A stretch of 47,683 bases of DNA from Acidobacteriota bacterium (GCA_016201275.1 JACQDB010000068.1:1-47683); one strand, 5' to 3'; shown: positions 16,854 through 25,038, counted from the first letter of the stretch. The notes: generated by a model not told the origin, from the letters alone. Numbers and translations are program-made.

Positions 16854-17258
16854 TTAAACGGAGGGCTGGAAAAATGGCATGGCCAGATCTTCAGCCACGC
16901 GCTCGAACACGACTTCAACCGGCAATTCCAAACGGAGGTTTGCAAGCTTGCAATGCCGCAAACCGCTGATCATTCTCACCCCCTCTTCGAGTTCAACGAG
17001 GACGAGCGCGTAAGGAACCTCAGCGGCAAACAGCGGATGCAGCGGCGCGTGAGTCACTGTCCACGAAAAGATTTTTCCGCGCCCCGTTGATTGCACCCAC
17101 TCCCATTCCATAGAAGCGCAGCGAGCGCACATGGCTCGCGGGATATGCCGCCAGACACCGCAGCCCCTGCACCGTTGAAAGCACAATTTTTCCTCGGCAC
17201 ACCGCCGCCAGTATTGCTTATTCAATGCTTCAACAGGCTCTGGAATCGCTTTCATCAT
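16854..17258 (-). CDS. DUF35 / OB-fold acyl-CoA-associated protein with zinc ribbon
   Basis: A 134-residue protein of the DUF35 family. The N-terminal rubredoxin-like zinc ribbon is formed by Cys30-x2-Cys33 and Cys44-x2-Cys47 (CRGCGVWRHIPRAMCARC). An OB-fold follows (GKIFSWTVTHAPLHPLF, YALVLVELEEGVRMI). DUF35 proteins typically bind thiolase-like proteins or MaoC hydratases and complete their acyl-CoA site. Examples are the steroid side-chain aldolase pair Ltp2/ChsH2 and the archaeal HMG-CoA complex. The thiolase-like gene lies directly upstream, 20 bases away on the same strand, the canonical arrangement. ATG 17258 is followed at once by a second ATG. It very likely forms a complex with the product of 17279-18448. 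Confidence 0.9.
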   Translation of the reverse strand: MMKAIPEPVEALNKQYWRRCAEEKLCFQRCRGCGVWRHIPRAMCARCASMEWEWVQSTGRGKIFSWTVTHAPLHPLFAAEVPYALVLVELEEGVRMISGLRHCKLANLRLELPVEVVFERVAEDLAMPFFQPSV

Positions 17259-17278
17259 ATCCCGTCTCCCCTTCTTCG

Positions 17279-18448
17279 TTATGTTCTTGCCAAGATCGCC
17301 ACGCTGCCATCGCCTAGATCGCCCCAGCCGGTCACCAAGCCGAGTTCGGCGTCTATGACCTGCGCGGCTCCGGCTTCGCGTCGCAGTTGGCGCACCGCTT
17401 CAACGAGGTGATTCATTCCCCAGACGTGCGCTTGCGACAAAAGGCCACCGTGAGTGTTCAAAGGGAGTTCGCCGCCCAAGTTGATTTTTCCATCACTAAC
17501 AAAGTCGCCGCTTTCGCCGACGCCGCACAACCCCAACGCTTCAATCTGCAACAACACAACGTAGGTGAAGCAATCGTAGATTTGCATGAAATCCATATCG
17601 GTCGGATTTACTTCTGCCATAGCGAAGGCTCGCGGCGCGGCATTGGCCAAGCCAATTTTTAACAAGTCATGGCGTGAAGCGAGGTCGTCTGCCGGGAAGG
17701 GATGACCTTCGGCAACCCCAAGAATGGCTACAGGAGCCGGTTTCAAGTCTTTGGCTCGGTCGTGACTGGTAATCACCACAGCGCAAGCGCCATCGGTTTC
17801 CAGCGCACAATCGAACAGTCGAAAGGGTTCGGAAATCATCGGCGAGGCGAAATATTGCTCCCGTGTCATGGGCTTGCCACGCATCACTGCGCGTTCGTTC
17901 AACTGCGCGTGGCGGCGACAAGCCAGCGCGACCGCCGCTTGGTGTTCGTCCGTCAGGCCGTACAATTGTTTATGACGCATCGCCAAAAACGCATAGCCTT
18001 GAACGGGAGCGAGCAGGCCGTAAGGAAAAGCAAAGTCTCGCGTGTTGTTGGCGAACGGATTGACCAGCGCTTTGCCTTGCCGGGGCGCATCGGCTTTCGG
18101 GCGCAGCGCCGTGTAACCCAACCAGCCAAGCGTTAACAGCACATGATTTGCGAGGCCCGAACTCACAGCCATAGCGGCGCTCTGCAAAGCGGCAACCGGA
18201 CTCGCGCCGCCCATGTGAACGGTCGCAGCGTAGCGCAAATTTTCGATACCTAAATTGGCAGCGAGTTCTTCGGCGGTGGTGAACATCGGCGGCGGAATGA
18301 TGGCGTCAATCTCTTGCGGCAACAGCCCCGCATCAGCAATCGCTGTGCGTGAAGCCTGCAACATCAACTCAACTTCCGAATACGGCGAACCTTTCACATA
18401 ATCGGTTTCGCCTATGCCAACTATCGCCGCTTGGTTTTTCAAACTCAT
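17279..18448 (-). CDS. thiolase-like protein (SCP-x/Ltp type) lacking the nucleophilic cysteine
   Basis: A 389-residue thiolase-fold protein of the lipid-transfer/SCP-x branch. The N-terminus [20 protein letters not shown] and the C-terminal block [20 protein letters not shown] are typical. Where active thiolases have the nucleophile (NNNCSTGSTAL), this protein reads [12 protein letters not shown], so the cysteine is replaced by Gly at about residue 81. Family members of this kind paired with DUF35 include aldol-lyases (Ltp2/ChsH2), which cleave beta-hydroxyacyl-CoA instead of ketoacyl-CoA. An adjacent DUF35 gene 20 bases downstream supports this reading. A scaffold role in acyl transfer remains possible. 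It is part of the minus-strand acyl-CoA cluster with two crotonases. Confidence 0.88.
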   Translation of the reverse strand: MSLKNQAAIVGIGETDYVKGSPYSEVELMLQASRTAIADAGLLPQEIDAIIPPPMFTTAEELAANLGIENLRYAATVHMGGASPVAALQSAAMAVSSGLANHVLLTLGWLGYTALRPKADAPRQGKALVNPFANNTRDFAFPYGLLAPVQGYAFLAMRHKQLYGLTDEHQAAVALACRRHAQLNERAVMRGKPMTREQYFASPMISEPFRLFDCALETDGACAVVITSHDRAKDLKPAPVAILGVAEGHPFPADDLASRHDLLKIGLANAAPRAFAMAEVNPTDMDFMQIYDCFTYVVLLQIEALGLCGVGESGDFVSDGKINLGGELPLNTHGGLLSQAHVWGMNHLVEAVRQLRREAGAAQVIDAELGLVTGWGDLGDGSVAILART

Positions 18449-18457
18449 TCCTGATCC

Positions 18458-18736
18458 TCATTTTTCTTCATGGGTTTGAACGACATTAACCAAGACCATT
18501 TTCTTCTGAACAGAAGAAGAAATACACCAAGTCTTGGAAATGCCTTCAATCGGTGTAGGCACCTCATCTGACAATTCTTGCTCTAATTCAATTTTTATTT
18601 TGGCGCTTAATTCCAGAGGTGAATCGTTGACCAAATTTTTTAACCATTTTTTTATAGCCGATTCTGGAGATTGTGACCTAACCTGAGAGATGTATGTGCC
18701 ACCGGCATATTCCATAATGAATGTGTACAAGGCCAT
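18458..18736 (-). CDS. small hypothetical protein
   Basis: A 92-residue protein starting MALYTFIMEYAGGTYISQV, with a middle rich in Lys/Ser/Glu (SPESAIKKWLKNLVNDSPLE) and a C-terminal beta-like stretch (MVLVNVVQTHEEK). No known domain was recognised. It lies between a crotonase gene and the thiolase-like gene on the same strand, nine bases before the latter, so it may be in the operon. Its base composition is more AT-rich than the genes around it, which may mean later insertion. The pattern of residues looks like a real small alpha/beta protein of the kind often annotated as hypothetical in Gram-negative genomes. Confidence 0.6.
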   Translation of the reverse strand: MALYTFIMEYAGGTYISQVRSQSPESAIKKWLKNLVNDSPLELSAKIKIELEQELSDEVPTPIEGISKTWCISSSVQKKMVLVNVVQTHEEK

Positions 18737-18763
18737 TGACTTCTACCTTCCAAAGTTTTGCGA

Positions 18764-19564
18764 TTATCGCCCTTTGAAATTCGGTTTGCGCTTTTCGTGA
18801 AAGGCTGCGATGCCTTCTTTCACGTCGTCGGTGTAATTAGTCACCATCACCGACAAAGCCGCATCTTCGAGGGCGTTTTCCAAATCCATCGTCTGCTGTT
18901 TGTACATCATGCGTTTGGCGATGCGTATGGCGATGGGTGGCCCTTCGGCCAGACGCTGCGCCCATTGCTGTGCGGTTGGCATCAATTCATCATCGGCGAC
19001 AACTTCGGTGACCAAGCCCAACTCTTGCGCTTGGCTTGCTGGATAGACTTCGGAAAATAAAGACATCTTCAAAGCCTTCTCCAAGCCCATGAATTTCGGA
19101 AACAGATACGCGCCGCCTTCGTCCGGGATGAGCGCAAATTTCAAACTGGTGTCGCCGAGTTTGGCGCTTGCGGCGGCGAGGCGAAAATCGCAACACAGCG
19201 CCAGCGTCAAACCTCCCGCCACCGCTGCACCGTTGATGGCGGCAATCGTCGGTTTATCAAAGCGCCGCAACAGCGTCACCAGCCGGTGCATATTTTCGCG
19301 CATCTCCAACAACGCCTCCATGCGGTGACCTTGATAACGTGCAGGATATTGGAAATCCCGCGAGATGTCGCCGCCCGAACAGAAGCCGCGCCCGGTGCCG
19401 GTGAGAATCACGGCACGAATTTGATCGTCGTCTCGCGCTTCATGCAAAGCGGCGATGATTTCATGCACCATCACTTCCGAATAAGCATTCAACTTTTCCG
19501 GGCGATTCAAGGTGATGGTCGCAATGTGTGCCTCTTTTGCGAAAATGATTTGACTGAATTCCAT
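18764..19564 (-). CDS. enoyl-CoA hydratase/isomerase family protein (PaaG-like)
   Basis: A 266-residue crotonase-fold enzyme acting on acyl-CoA. The CoA-binding and oxyanion segments are clear: TGTGRGFCSGGDI and GAAVAGGLTLALCCD. Both glutamates of true hydratases are missing: the first position is Thr in GGLTLAL and the second falls in LGDTSLKFALIPDEGG. The PDEGG aspartate matches the PaaG/isomerase branch, so isomerase or another crotonase chemistry is more likely than simple hydration. ATG 19564 is chosen because GGGGGG precedes it and MEFSQIIFAKEAHIATITLN is the usual crotonase start. A longer frame to 19606 adds an unrelated N-terminus. It lies in the minus-strand acyl-CoA cluster, 27 bases upstream of the small hypothetical gene. 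Confidence 0.88.
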   Translation of the reverse strand: MEFSQIIFAKEAHIATITLNRPEKLNAYSEVMVHEIIAALHEARDDDQIRAVILTGTGRGFCSGGDISRDFQYPARYQGHRMEALLEMRENMHRLVTLLRRFDKPTIAAINGAAVAGGLTLALCCDFRLAAASAKLGDTSLKFALIPDEGGAYLFPKFMGLEKALKMSLFSEVYPASQAQELGLVTEVVADDELMPTAQQWAQRLAEGPPIAIRIAKRMMYKQQTMDLENALEDAALSVMVTNYTDDVKEGIAAFHEKRKPNFKGR

Positions 19565-19613
19565 AGCCCCCCGGTGCGGCGAAACTCTGCCGGATGATTT
19601 CGGCAAGCACCTT

Positions 19614-19644
19614 GAAACGGGCTACCATAGCCACTTTCAAGGCG
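19614..19644. repeat. diverged partial copy of the 60-nt repeat (family D copy 3)
   Basis: GAAACGGGCTACCATAGCCA and the following bases to 19644 match 27 of 31 positions of the inner part of the direct repeats at 46174-46233 and 47250-47309. It lies in the gap between two crotonase genes. Confidence 0.55.
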
Positions 19645-19689
19645 CTATAGCTTTAAGGAATTGGTTTCCACGGAAATCATCAGCAGCCT

Positions 19690-19775
19690 TGTACGAGCGA
19701 CCCTGCGGTGGTCGCCCGTCGGTGAAAGCAACCTGATTTTCAGGAAGAAGCGACCACCGCAGGGTCGCCCGTACA
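19690..19775. repeat. palindromic element, family B copy 2
   Basis: Arms 19690-19715 (TGTACGAGCGACCCTGCGGT and onward) and 19750-19775 pair at 25 of 26 positions around a 34-nt loop. The arms are the family B core in the arrangement core - spacer - inverted core. It fills the gap between the two crotonase genes. Confidence 0.8.
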
Positions 19776-19789
19776 GGTCGAAAGCGCCA

Positions 19790-20587
19790 TTACTTGCCGG
19801 TAAATTTCGGAGCGCGTTTTTCCATAAACGCCCGCACGCCTTCTTGGTGGTCTGCGGTCTCGCCACAACGTATATGGGTTTCCGATTCGCGGTCGAGCAT
19901 AGTGCGGAAATCCACTGTTGCCGATAGATTCACGTTGGCTTTCATGTAGCGAAAACTCGTCAACGGGCCATTGGCGATTCTTGCGGCGACATCTGCAACC
20001 GTGGCTTGAAAATCTTCCGGCACGACGACGCGATTGACCAGTCCAAGTTGATGAGCCTCTCTGGCTTCGATGATGTCGCTCAAAAAGAACAGCTCTTTGG
20101 CTTTCGGCGCGCCGACGTATTGTGTCAACAACCACGTTGTCCCGAAGTCGCCGCCGAAGCCGACCTTCGCGTAAGCCGTGCCGAATTTCGCGGTGTCCAT
20201 TGCGATGCGTATATCACAGGACAAGGCGACGCCTAATCCTGCGCCCATCGCGTGACCGTTCACCGCAGCGATAGTCACTTTCGGCATATTGTAAATCGTC
20301 CATGACAACTCGTGGCCTTCGCGCAGCCAGTCTATTTTTTCTTCGAGCGTCTGTTGCGCGCCCTCGTTGCGCTGCGCCATCGCCGCCACATCGCCGCCAG
20401 CGCAGAACCCTCGCCCCGCGCCGGTGATGATGATTGCGCCAACCGTCTCGTCTTTGCTCCAACCCTTCAAGGTTTCGATGGCTTGAAAAATCAGGTCTCG
20501 ACTCAAGGCGTTGAGTTTATCGGGGCGGTTAAAGGTCAAGGTCGCAACTTTATTTTCGACGTTGGTCAAAATTACTTCTTCGCTCAT
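19790..20587 (-). CDS. enoyl-CoA hydratase/isomerase family protein
   Basis: A 265-residue crotonase-fold protein. TGAGRGFCAGGDV and GHAMGAGLGVALSCDIRIA supply the oxyanion hole and CoA site. The positions of the two hydratase glutamates hold Gly (GAGLGVAL) and a GFGGDFGTTW context whose Asp matches the PaaG/isomerase-type acid, so the exact reaction is open. ATG 20587 has GGGAGGA ten bases upstream, inside the end of ridA. Only one base separates it from the ridA stop codon, so the two are translationally coupled. It is similar to, but clearly distinct from, the other crotonase at 18764-19564. Family B and D repeats lie just downstream. Confidence 0.9.
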   Translation of the reverse strand: MSEEVILTNVENKVATLTFNRPDKLNALSRDLIFQAIETLKGWSKDETVGAIIITGAGRGFCAGGDVAAMAQRNEGAQQTLEEKIDWLREGHELSWTIYNMPKVTIAAVNGHAMGAGLGVALSCDIRIAMDTAKFGTAYAKVGFGGDFGTTWLLTQYVGAPKAKELFFLSDIIEAREAHQLGLVNRVVVPEDFQATVADVAARIANGPLTSFRYMKANVNLSATVDFRTMLDRESETHIRCGETADHQEGVRAFMEKRAPKFTGK

Positions 20588-20588
20588 T

Positions 20589-20975
20589 TTATGATTCCTC
20601 CCTGATGGCGGCTATGGCTTCGATTTCGATTTGAAAGCCGTAGTGCAAATCTTTTACCGGAATGATGGCGCGGGCCGGGCGATGGTCGCCAAAGACTTTG
20701 GCGTAAGCTTCATTAACGCGTCCCCATAAATCTATGTCGGTGATGTAAACCGTGGTCTTCAAAACGTGATGCAAATCGCTGCCTGCGGCTTCTAAGATTG
20801 CCGCGACATTGTTCAAAGCCTGCTCGGTCTGTTCTTCTATGGAAGCGAGTTTGCGCTCGCCGGTTGTCGGTTCTATAGCCAGTTGTCCGGCGACATAAAC
20901 CAGACCGTGATGAACGATGGCTTGTGAATAATGGCCTGCGGGTTGCGGCGCGTTGGTCGTAAATACTTTTTCCAT
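20589..20975 (-). CDS. RidA/YjgF/YER057c family enamine/imine deaminase-like protein
   Basis: A 128-residue protein of the Rid family, small trimeric proteins that hydrolyse reactive enamines/imines formed by PLP enzymes; some members take other roles in catabolic operons. Family landmarks are GLVYVAGQLAI, KTTVYITDIDLWGRVNEAY and the active-site block HRPARAIIPVKDL (Arg102), ending QIEIEAIA. The key arginine is present, so deaminase activity is plausible. AAGGAAA precedes ATG 20975. The stop codon TAA is one base before the ATG of the crotonase at 20587, so the pair is coupled. Its presence with crotonases and a thiolase-like protein suggests a role in the same catabolic route, perhaps on an aminated intermediate. 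This is inference. Confidence 0.92.
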   Translation of the reverse strand: MEKVFTTNAPQPAGHYSQAIVHHGLVYVAGQLAIEPTTGERKLASIEEQTEQALNNVAAILEAAGSDLHHVLKTTVYITDIDLWGRVNEAYAKVFGDHRPARAIIPVKDLHYGFQIEIEAIAAIREES

Positions 20976-21000
20976 GATGATTTCCTTTTGACGTTGAAGA

Positions 21001-21441
21001 TTATTTTCGCACCACCAAAATCAAGCCGATGATGCAAAGCGCGAGACCTATGCCTTGCGAAAACGACAATTTTTCTTTGAAGAAAAAAATGCCTATAGGA
21101 ATTAGCAGAACGGCTACGGCGATGCTGATGATGATCGAAGTGTTGCTGATATTCCAGCCGACTCGATAAGCCAGCAGGAAACCAATTTCGATAAATGCGG
21201 CTCCGATGCCTACACCAAACACCGCCCAATTCGATTCTTTGAAGGAGTTCAAAAAAGATGATTCAGTCGAATAGAACAGGGCGAAGATCGCGCATAGCAC
21301 AATTCCGGCAAGGTAAGCGATGATGATGGCGTGGAGCGGAAAAGCGGTTTTGGGAATGGCCTTCTGCGATACTTGATAAACCAGCCCACCAAAAATAATC
21401 ATCGCAATTGGCAGATAAAAAGATTTCATTTCCGTACCCAT
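21001..21441 (-). CDS. small multidrug/EamA-like membrane protein (four membrane segments)
   Basis: A 146-residue membrane protein of the drug/metabolite transporter superfamily, half-size type. Four hydrophobic segments are visible: LPIAMIIFGGLVYQV, AIIIAYLAGIVLCAIFAL, WAVFGVGIGAAFIEIGFLLA, and ISIAVAVLLIPIGIFFF followed by IGLALCIIGLILVV. The C-terminal FFKEKLSFSQGIGLALCIIG block is characteristic of EamA/DMT proteins. Half-size members work as dimers. ATG 21429 (residue 5) is an alternative start, with GGTACGGA upstream. The gene precedes ridA by 25 bases on the same strand. The substrate is unknown. It could export an intermediate of the neighbouring pathway, but nothing shows it. Confidence 0.85.
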   Translation of the reverse strand: MGTEMKSFYLPIAMIIFGGLVYQVSQKAIPKTAFPLHAIIIAYLAGIVLCAIFALFYSTESSFLNSFKESNWAVFGVGIGAAFIEIGFLLAYRVGWNISNTSIIISIAVAVLLIPIGIFFFKEKLSFSQGIGLALCIIGLILVVRK

Positions 21442-21467
21442 AAAATAGCGGCGGTCGATGATCGCCT

Positions 21468-21503
21468 CTCAACCAGCGGCGGTCAGTAGCCCGCCGCTCA
21501 ACC
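21468..21503. repeat. palindromic repeat, family A copy 3 (degenerate)
   Basis: On the minus strand it reads GTTGAGCGGCGGGC...GACCGCCGCTGGTTGAG, with the same GTTGAGC(A/G)GCGGTC ends as the copies at 1699 and 2885. It lies in the 100-base gap between the GNAT gene and the membrane protein gene. GATCGCC/GGCGATC-type bases nearby are further decay. Confidence 0.5.
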
Positions 21504-21541
21504 AATCGCGCACCTTTGCAAGGCGCTATATTACTTTTGCC

Positions 21542-22078
21542 TTATAAAGTGCGCTGCATCACTTTGTCGGTTTGCGGGTCGCTGCCCAGTTGAAAGATTT
21601 TTTCGCCGACCTCGTGGAAACCGCACTTGCGATAAAACGCACGCGCTCGCTCATTGTGTTCCCAAACGCCCAGCCATATGGTGTGATAACCGAGACGACT
21701 GGCTTCAAACAAACAAGTGTCCATCAAGGCTTGGCCGACGCCTTTGCCGAAAAATTCCGGCAAGGTGTAAAGGCGTTCAAGCTCGATGGTCTGCTGATCG
21801 GTGACGCCAGCGGGAAGCTGGCCTTTTTTCAACTTGGCATATCCGGCAGCGACTTGCTCCACTTCGGCGATGAAGAAAAAAGCGTCCACATCGGCAAGCT
21901 CTGCGGTCAATTTTTCGAGAGTGAAATTGGTCGTCAGATAAGCCGCCATGTCTTCCGGCGTGTTGGCATCGGCAAAGGCGCGTTCAAAGGTTCGCGCACC
22001 TAAATCAACCAGCAGTTTCACGTCTGCCAAGTCCGCGTGCCGTATGGTTACAGAATTTGATTGCGACATAAAACTCAT
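21542..22078 (-). CDS. GNAT-family N-acetyltransferase
   Basis: A 178-residue acetyl-CoA-dependent N-acyltransferase. VTIRHADLADVKLLVDLG is the usual N-terminal strand and helix. The acetyl-CoA pyrophosphate loop is LPEFFGKGVGQALMD, and the later block YHTIWLGVWEHNERARAFYR plus KCGFHEVGEK is typical for the family. The substrate may be a polyamine, an amino acid, an antibiotic or a protein N-terminus; the sequence does not decide. The start codon overlaps the stop codon of the SGNH-like gene by four bases (ATGA, 22075-22078), so the two are translationally coupled, suggesting a joint modification step such as acylation and deacylation. Confidence 0.9.
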   Translation of the reverse strand: MSFMSQSNSVTIRHADLADVKLLVDLGARTFERAFADANTPEDMAAYLTTNFTLEKLTAELADVDAFFFIAEVEQVAAGYAKLKKGQLPAGVTDQQTIELERLYTLPEFFGKGVGQALMDTCLFEASRLGYHTIWLGVWEHNERARAFYRKCGFHEVGEKIFQLGSDPQTDKVMQRTL

Positions 22079-22938
22079 CCAACCGTACTGAATTGTAAGC
22101 TGAGAATTTCGGCAGTGAAAACGGACGCAAGCTCACGCGCCATCACTTGATGACCGCTGGCGCTCCAGCGTTGATTGCCACGCAAAAATACGCTGCCATC
22201 GTTTTCCTGCATCAAGTCATTGGCGTTGATTACGGTGACGCCGCAGCGTTTTCCTAAATTGAGTATCCTGTCATTTAGTGAGCGGAATAATTCCGGCGTC
22301 AAAGCATTGCTATCTCTGGTGTCTTCGTTGAAGCCGCCGGGACCCATTAACACCAGGCGGCAGCGGCTGTTTTGTTGGCAAAAGAGCAGGGCTTCTTCGG
22401 TCAAGCGCTCATATTCATCGAGGCTAACGACAGGCATTGCCACCGTCGGCATCAGTACCGTTTTCTGTTTGAACGATTGCAATAATTTGGAATTTTTACC
22501 AATGGTCAATTCTATCTTTCGCACAAAATTGCGCGCCAGATTCATCACCTCCGGTGCGACTAGATACAGCGAATTGACGCGGTAAGGAAGGGCGGCAAAG
22601 ACCGCTGGTAAACTTAAAAAGATGATGTCAGGTTTCAACCCCAGCGACGCGCTCATCAAAGATTGCAAGCCCGTTGGGTGCAGCAACGGTTTGAAATCAA
22701 CCTCGAATTTCAGTTGGGGAAAGCGCGCTTGTAACAGCGATGTGGTCAACACCGGATAAGAGTATTGCGCGCCGACTTCAATGCCTGCAGCGATACATTG
22801 ACCAAGAAAGAGTATCTTGATCTTGTCACGTTGTTGCGTTGACGCTTTGACCCAATCTTTCAAGAGCAAGCTCCTTTGCCATTGCGCCCGCCGTTGTCGA
22901 AAAAAAACCTGAGCCAACGGCGGGCGCGACGACGGCAA
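22075..22938 (-). CDS. SGNH/GDSL-like hydrolase-fold protein with altered nucleophile block
   Basis: A protein of up to 287 residues. Near residue 41, KIKILFLGQCIAAGIEVG occupies the place of the SGNH block I (GDSxxxG), but reads GQC, so the nucleophile would be Cys48 or absent. LKPDIIFLSLP, LVLMGPGGFNEDTRDSN and the C-terminal RWSASGHQVMARELA (the block V His) follow in family order. The call is therefore fold-level; activity is uncertain. The frame begins with TTG at 22938. TTG 22863, preceded by AAGGAG, is a better supported start and would remove 25 residues. The stop overlaps the GNAT start by four bases. No signal peptide is obvious. It follows an SDR gene at 29 bases on the same strand. 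Confidence 0.6.
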   Translation of the reverse strand: MPSSRPPLAQVFFRQRRAQWQRSLLLKDWVKASTQQRDKIKILFLGQCIAAGIEVGAQYSYPVLTTSLLQARFPQLKFEVDFKPLLHPTGLQSLMSASLGLKPDIIFLSLPAVFAALPYRVNSLYLVAPEVMNLARNFVRKIELTIGKNSKLLQSFKQKTVLMPTVAMPVVSLDEYERLTEEALLFCQQNSRCRLVLMGPGGFNEDTRDSNALTPELFRSLNDRILNLGKRCGVTVINANDLMQENDGSVFLRGNQRWSASGHQVMARELASVFTAEILSLQFSTVG

Positions 22939-22967
22939 AAATCAACAGGCAAATTCTGTGTTGGAGG

Positions 22968-23753
22968 TTACGACTTATGCTTTGGCACAACGCTGGCGCT
23001 GAGGCGGCGCATACCGCGCAGCCAGCGGTCATAATCCTCGGCCTTGCGTTGGAAATAATCTTTTACTTCGGGGTGCGGCAAAATTAAGAAGCGCTCTTCG
23101 GCAAGGCCTTTGACGACACCCTCGGCCACGGCTTCGGGCGTCAACGAACCGGCGACGAGAAAATTATCGCCCTTCTTATCTTCGCCCCACAACATACGCG
23201 TTTGCACTCCTAGCGGACACAGGCAAGAGACTTTGATACCTTGATCGCCATGCGTTATCGCCAGCCATTCGGCGAACGCCAGCGCCGCGTGTTTGGTCAC
23301 CGAATACGGCGCGGCAGTGACCAACGTGAGCAAGCCCGCCGCCGATGCGGTGTTGAGCAAATAGCCTTCGCCGCGTGCCAGCATAGAGGGCAACACATGA
23401 CGCGCTGCAAAAATATGCGCCATCACATTTACTTCCCAAAGCAGTTGCCACTCTTCGTTAGCGATTTCCGCGCCGCCATTCGCGCCGCCGATGCCAGCAT
23501 TGGAGCAGAACAAATCAATCTGGCCAAATTGTGTGAGCGTCTGTTCGACCAGATTTTTTATATCGGCTTCCACGCCGACATTGGTTTTGATGGCGATGCC
23601 GTTGAGGGCTTGGGCCACCGCCTCGGCCTTCTCCATATCCAAATCGGCAACCACAACCGCACGCGCTTCTTCTGCCGCAAAGCGCTCACACAAGGCGCGC
23701 CCTATGCCTTGCGCCCCGCCAGTGACCACGACAACTTTATCTTTTAGATGCAT
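22968..23753 (-). CDS. short-chain dehydrogenase/reductase (SDR)
   Basis: A 261-residue NAD(P)-dependent oxidoreductase of the classical SDR type. TGGAQGIG (about residues 11-18) binds the cofactor, [12 protein letters not shown] with Asp after beta2 suggests NAD preference, CSNAGIGG is the NAG motif, and [11 protein letters not shown] holds the catalytic Tyr-x3-Lys. Such enzymes oxidise or reduce hydroxyl and keto groups, often at the acyl-CoA or alcohol level. The start ATG 23753 is preceded by AAGGAAC, which is itself the end of a heptamer repeat element. It is next to the acyl-CoA dehydrogenase gene upstream, so a shared operon is likely. The substrate is unknown. Confidence 0.9.
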   Translation of the reverse strand: MHLKDKVVVVTGGAQGIGRALCERFAAEEARAVVVADLDMEKAEAVAQALNGIAIKTNVGVEADIKNLVEQTLTQFGQIDLFCSNAGIGGANGGAEIANEEWQLLWEVNVMAHIFAARHVLPSMLARGEGYLLNTASAAGLLTLVTAAPYSVTKHAALAFAEWLAITHGDQGIKVSCLCPLGVQTRMLWGEDKKGDNFLVAGSLTPEAVAEGVVKGLAEERFLILPHPEVKDYFQRKAEDYDRWLRGMRRLSASVVPKHKS

Positions 23754-23756
23754 CTT

Positions 23757-23831
23757 GTTCCTTGTTCCTAGTTATGGGTTACTGGCTCTGGGTCACCGAT
23801 AACCAAGAACCAGGAGCCAATAACCAGTACC
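23757..23831. repeat. heptamer-built imperfect inverted repeat filling a gene junction
   Basis: On the minus strand the sequence splits cleanly into 7-mers: ACTGGTT, ATTGGCT, CCTGGTT, CTTGGTT, ATCGGTG, then ACCCAGA, GCCAGTA, ACCCATA, ACTAGGA, ACAAGGA. The first group pairs imperfectly with the second. It spans nearly the whole gap from the acyl-CoA dehydrogenase stop to the SDR start, and its last heptamer gives the SDR ribosome binding site. Confidence 0.7.
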
Positions 23832-23835
23832 AAAA

Positions 23836-25038
23836 TTATTCATGCTTCGACAATTCAATTTTGGCAATGGCGGCGCGATGCACTTCATCGGGGCCGTCGG
23901 CCAAACGCAGCGTGCGAGCGCCAGCCCACGAAGCGGCCAGCGAAAAATCGTCGCATACGCCCGCGCCGCCGTGCGCCTGCAAAGCGCGGTCAATAACGCG
24001 CAAGGCCATATTCGGCGCAATCACTTTTATCATGGCGATTTCAGCGCGTGCGACTTTGTTGCCAACCGTGTCCATCATATAAGCGGCTTTCAAGGTCAGC
24101 AATCGCGCCTGCTCAATCTCCATTCTCGATTCGGCGATGTCGGCGCGAATGGTGCCTTGTTCGGCTAACCTCTTGCCAAAGGCGACGCGGGATTTGACGC
24201 GCTCGCACATCTGTTCCAAGGCGCGTTCGGCCACCCCGATCAAGCGCATACAATGATGTATGCGACCGGGGCCTAAACGCCCTTGAGCGATTTCAAAGCC
24301 GCGCCCTTCGCCCAGCAAAATGTTTGCCGCCGGGACGCGCACGTTGTCAAAATCCACTTCGCCGTGGCCGTGCGGCGCATGGTCATAGCCGAACACCGTG
24401 AGCATACGTTTAATCTTTACACCGGGCGCATCCATAGGCACTAAAATCATGGACTGCTGTTGATGGCGCGGCGCGTTGGGAGCGGTTTTCCCCATAAAAA
24501 TAGCGATTTTGCAGCGCGGATCGCCAGCCCCGGAACTCCACCACTTCTTGCCGTTGATAACATATTCATCGCCATCGCGCACGATGCTCGAATGAATATT
24601 GGTGGCGTCCGATGATGCGACATCCGGCTCGGTCATCGCAAAGCAGGAACGCATTTCACCGTCCAGCAGCGGTTTCAACCAACGCTCTTTCTGTGATGCC
24701 GAGCCGTAGCGCACCAACACTTCCATGTTGCCGGTGTCGGGAGCCGAGCAGTTGAAGACTTCGGGCGCGAACACCGAGCGCCCCATGATTTCGCACAGCG
24801 GCGCGTATTCGGTATTGGTCAGCCCCGCGCCATATTCGCTCTCCGGCAGAAACAGATTCCACAAGCCTTTGGCTCTGGCGACCGGTTTCAACTCTTCGAT
24901 GATGGGTACGGGTTGCCAGCGGTCGCCCTCGGCGATTTGCGCGTAGTAGGTTTTTTCATGCGGATAGATGTATTCCTCCATGAAATCCTGCACGCGCTTT
25001 TGTAAATCTTTGACCTTATCGGAAAATTCAAAAATCAT
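23836..25038 (-). CDS. acyl-CoA dehydrogenase (ACAD10/11-like)
   Basis: A 400-residue FAD enzyme that introduces the alpha,beta double bond into acyl-CoA and passes electrons to [18 protein letters not shown] is the FAD/substrate signature, [16 protein letters not shown] follows, and [13 protein letters not shown] with [15 protein letters not shown] closes the active site. The 'DGPDEVH' ending is the type seen in ACAD10/11 and related bacterial enzymes, instead of the EGTSxIQ of medium-chain enzymes. Residue order and length (400) are normal. GGAAAG precedes ATG 25038. It is one gene upstream of the SDR and downstream of the haloalkane dehalogenase gene on the same strand, so hydroxy-, branched or otherwise modified acyl chains are possible substrates. 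ETF genes lie at 29.8-31.7 kb. Confidence 0.92.
   Translation of the reverse strand: MIFEFSDKVKDLQKRVQDFMEEYIYPHEKTYYAQIAEGDRWQPVPIIEELKPVARAKGLWNLFLPESEYGAGLTNTEYAPLCEIMGRSVFAPEVFNCSAPDTGNMEVLVRYGSASQKERWLKPLLDGEMRSCFAMTEPDVASSDATNIHSSIVRDGDEYVINGKKWWSSGAGDPRCKIAIFMGKTAPNAPRHQQQSMILVPMDAPGVKIKRMLTVFGYDHAPHGHGEVDFDNVRVPAANILLGEGRGFEIAQGRLGPGRIHHCMRLIGVAERALEQMCERVKSRVAFGKRLAEQGTIRADIAESRMEIEQARLLTLKAAYMMDTVGNKVARAEIAMIKVIAPNMALRVIDRALQAHGGAGVCDDFSLAASWAGARTLRLADGPDEVHRAAIAKIELSKHE

Noticed and set aside
17667-18136. Overlapping + and - frames inside the thiolase-like gene
   Set aside because: They are shadows of a clear thiolase-fold coding sequence.
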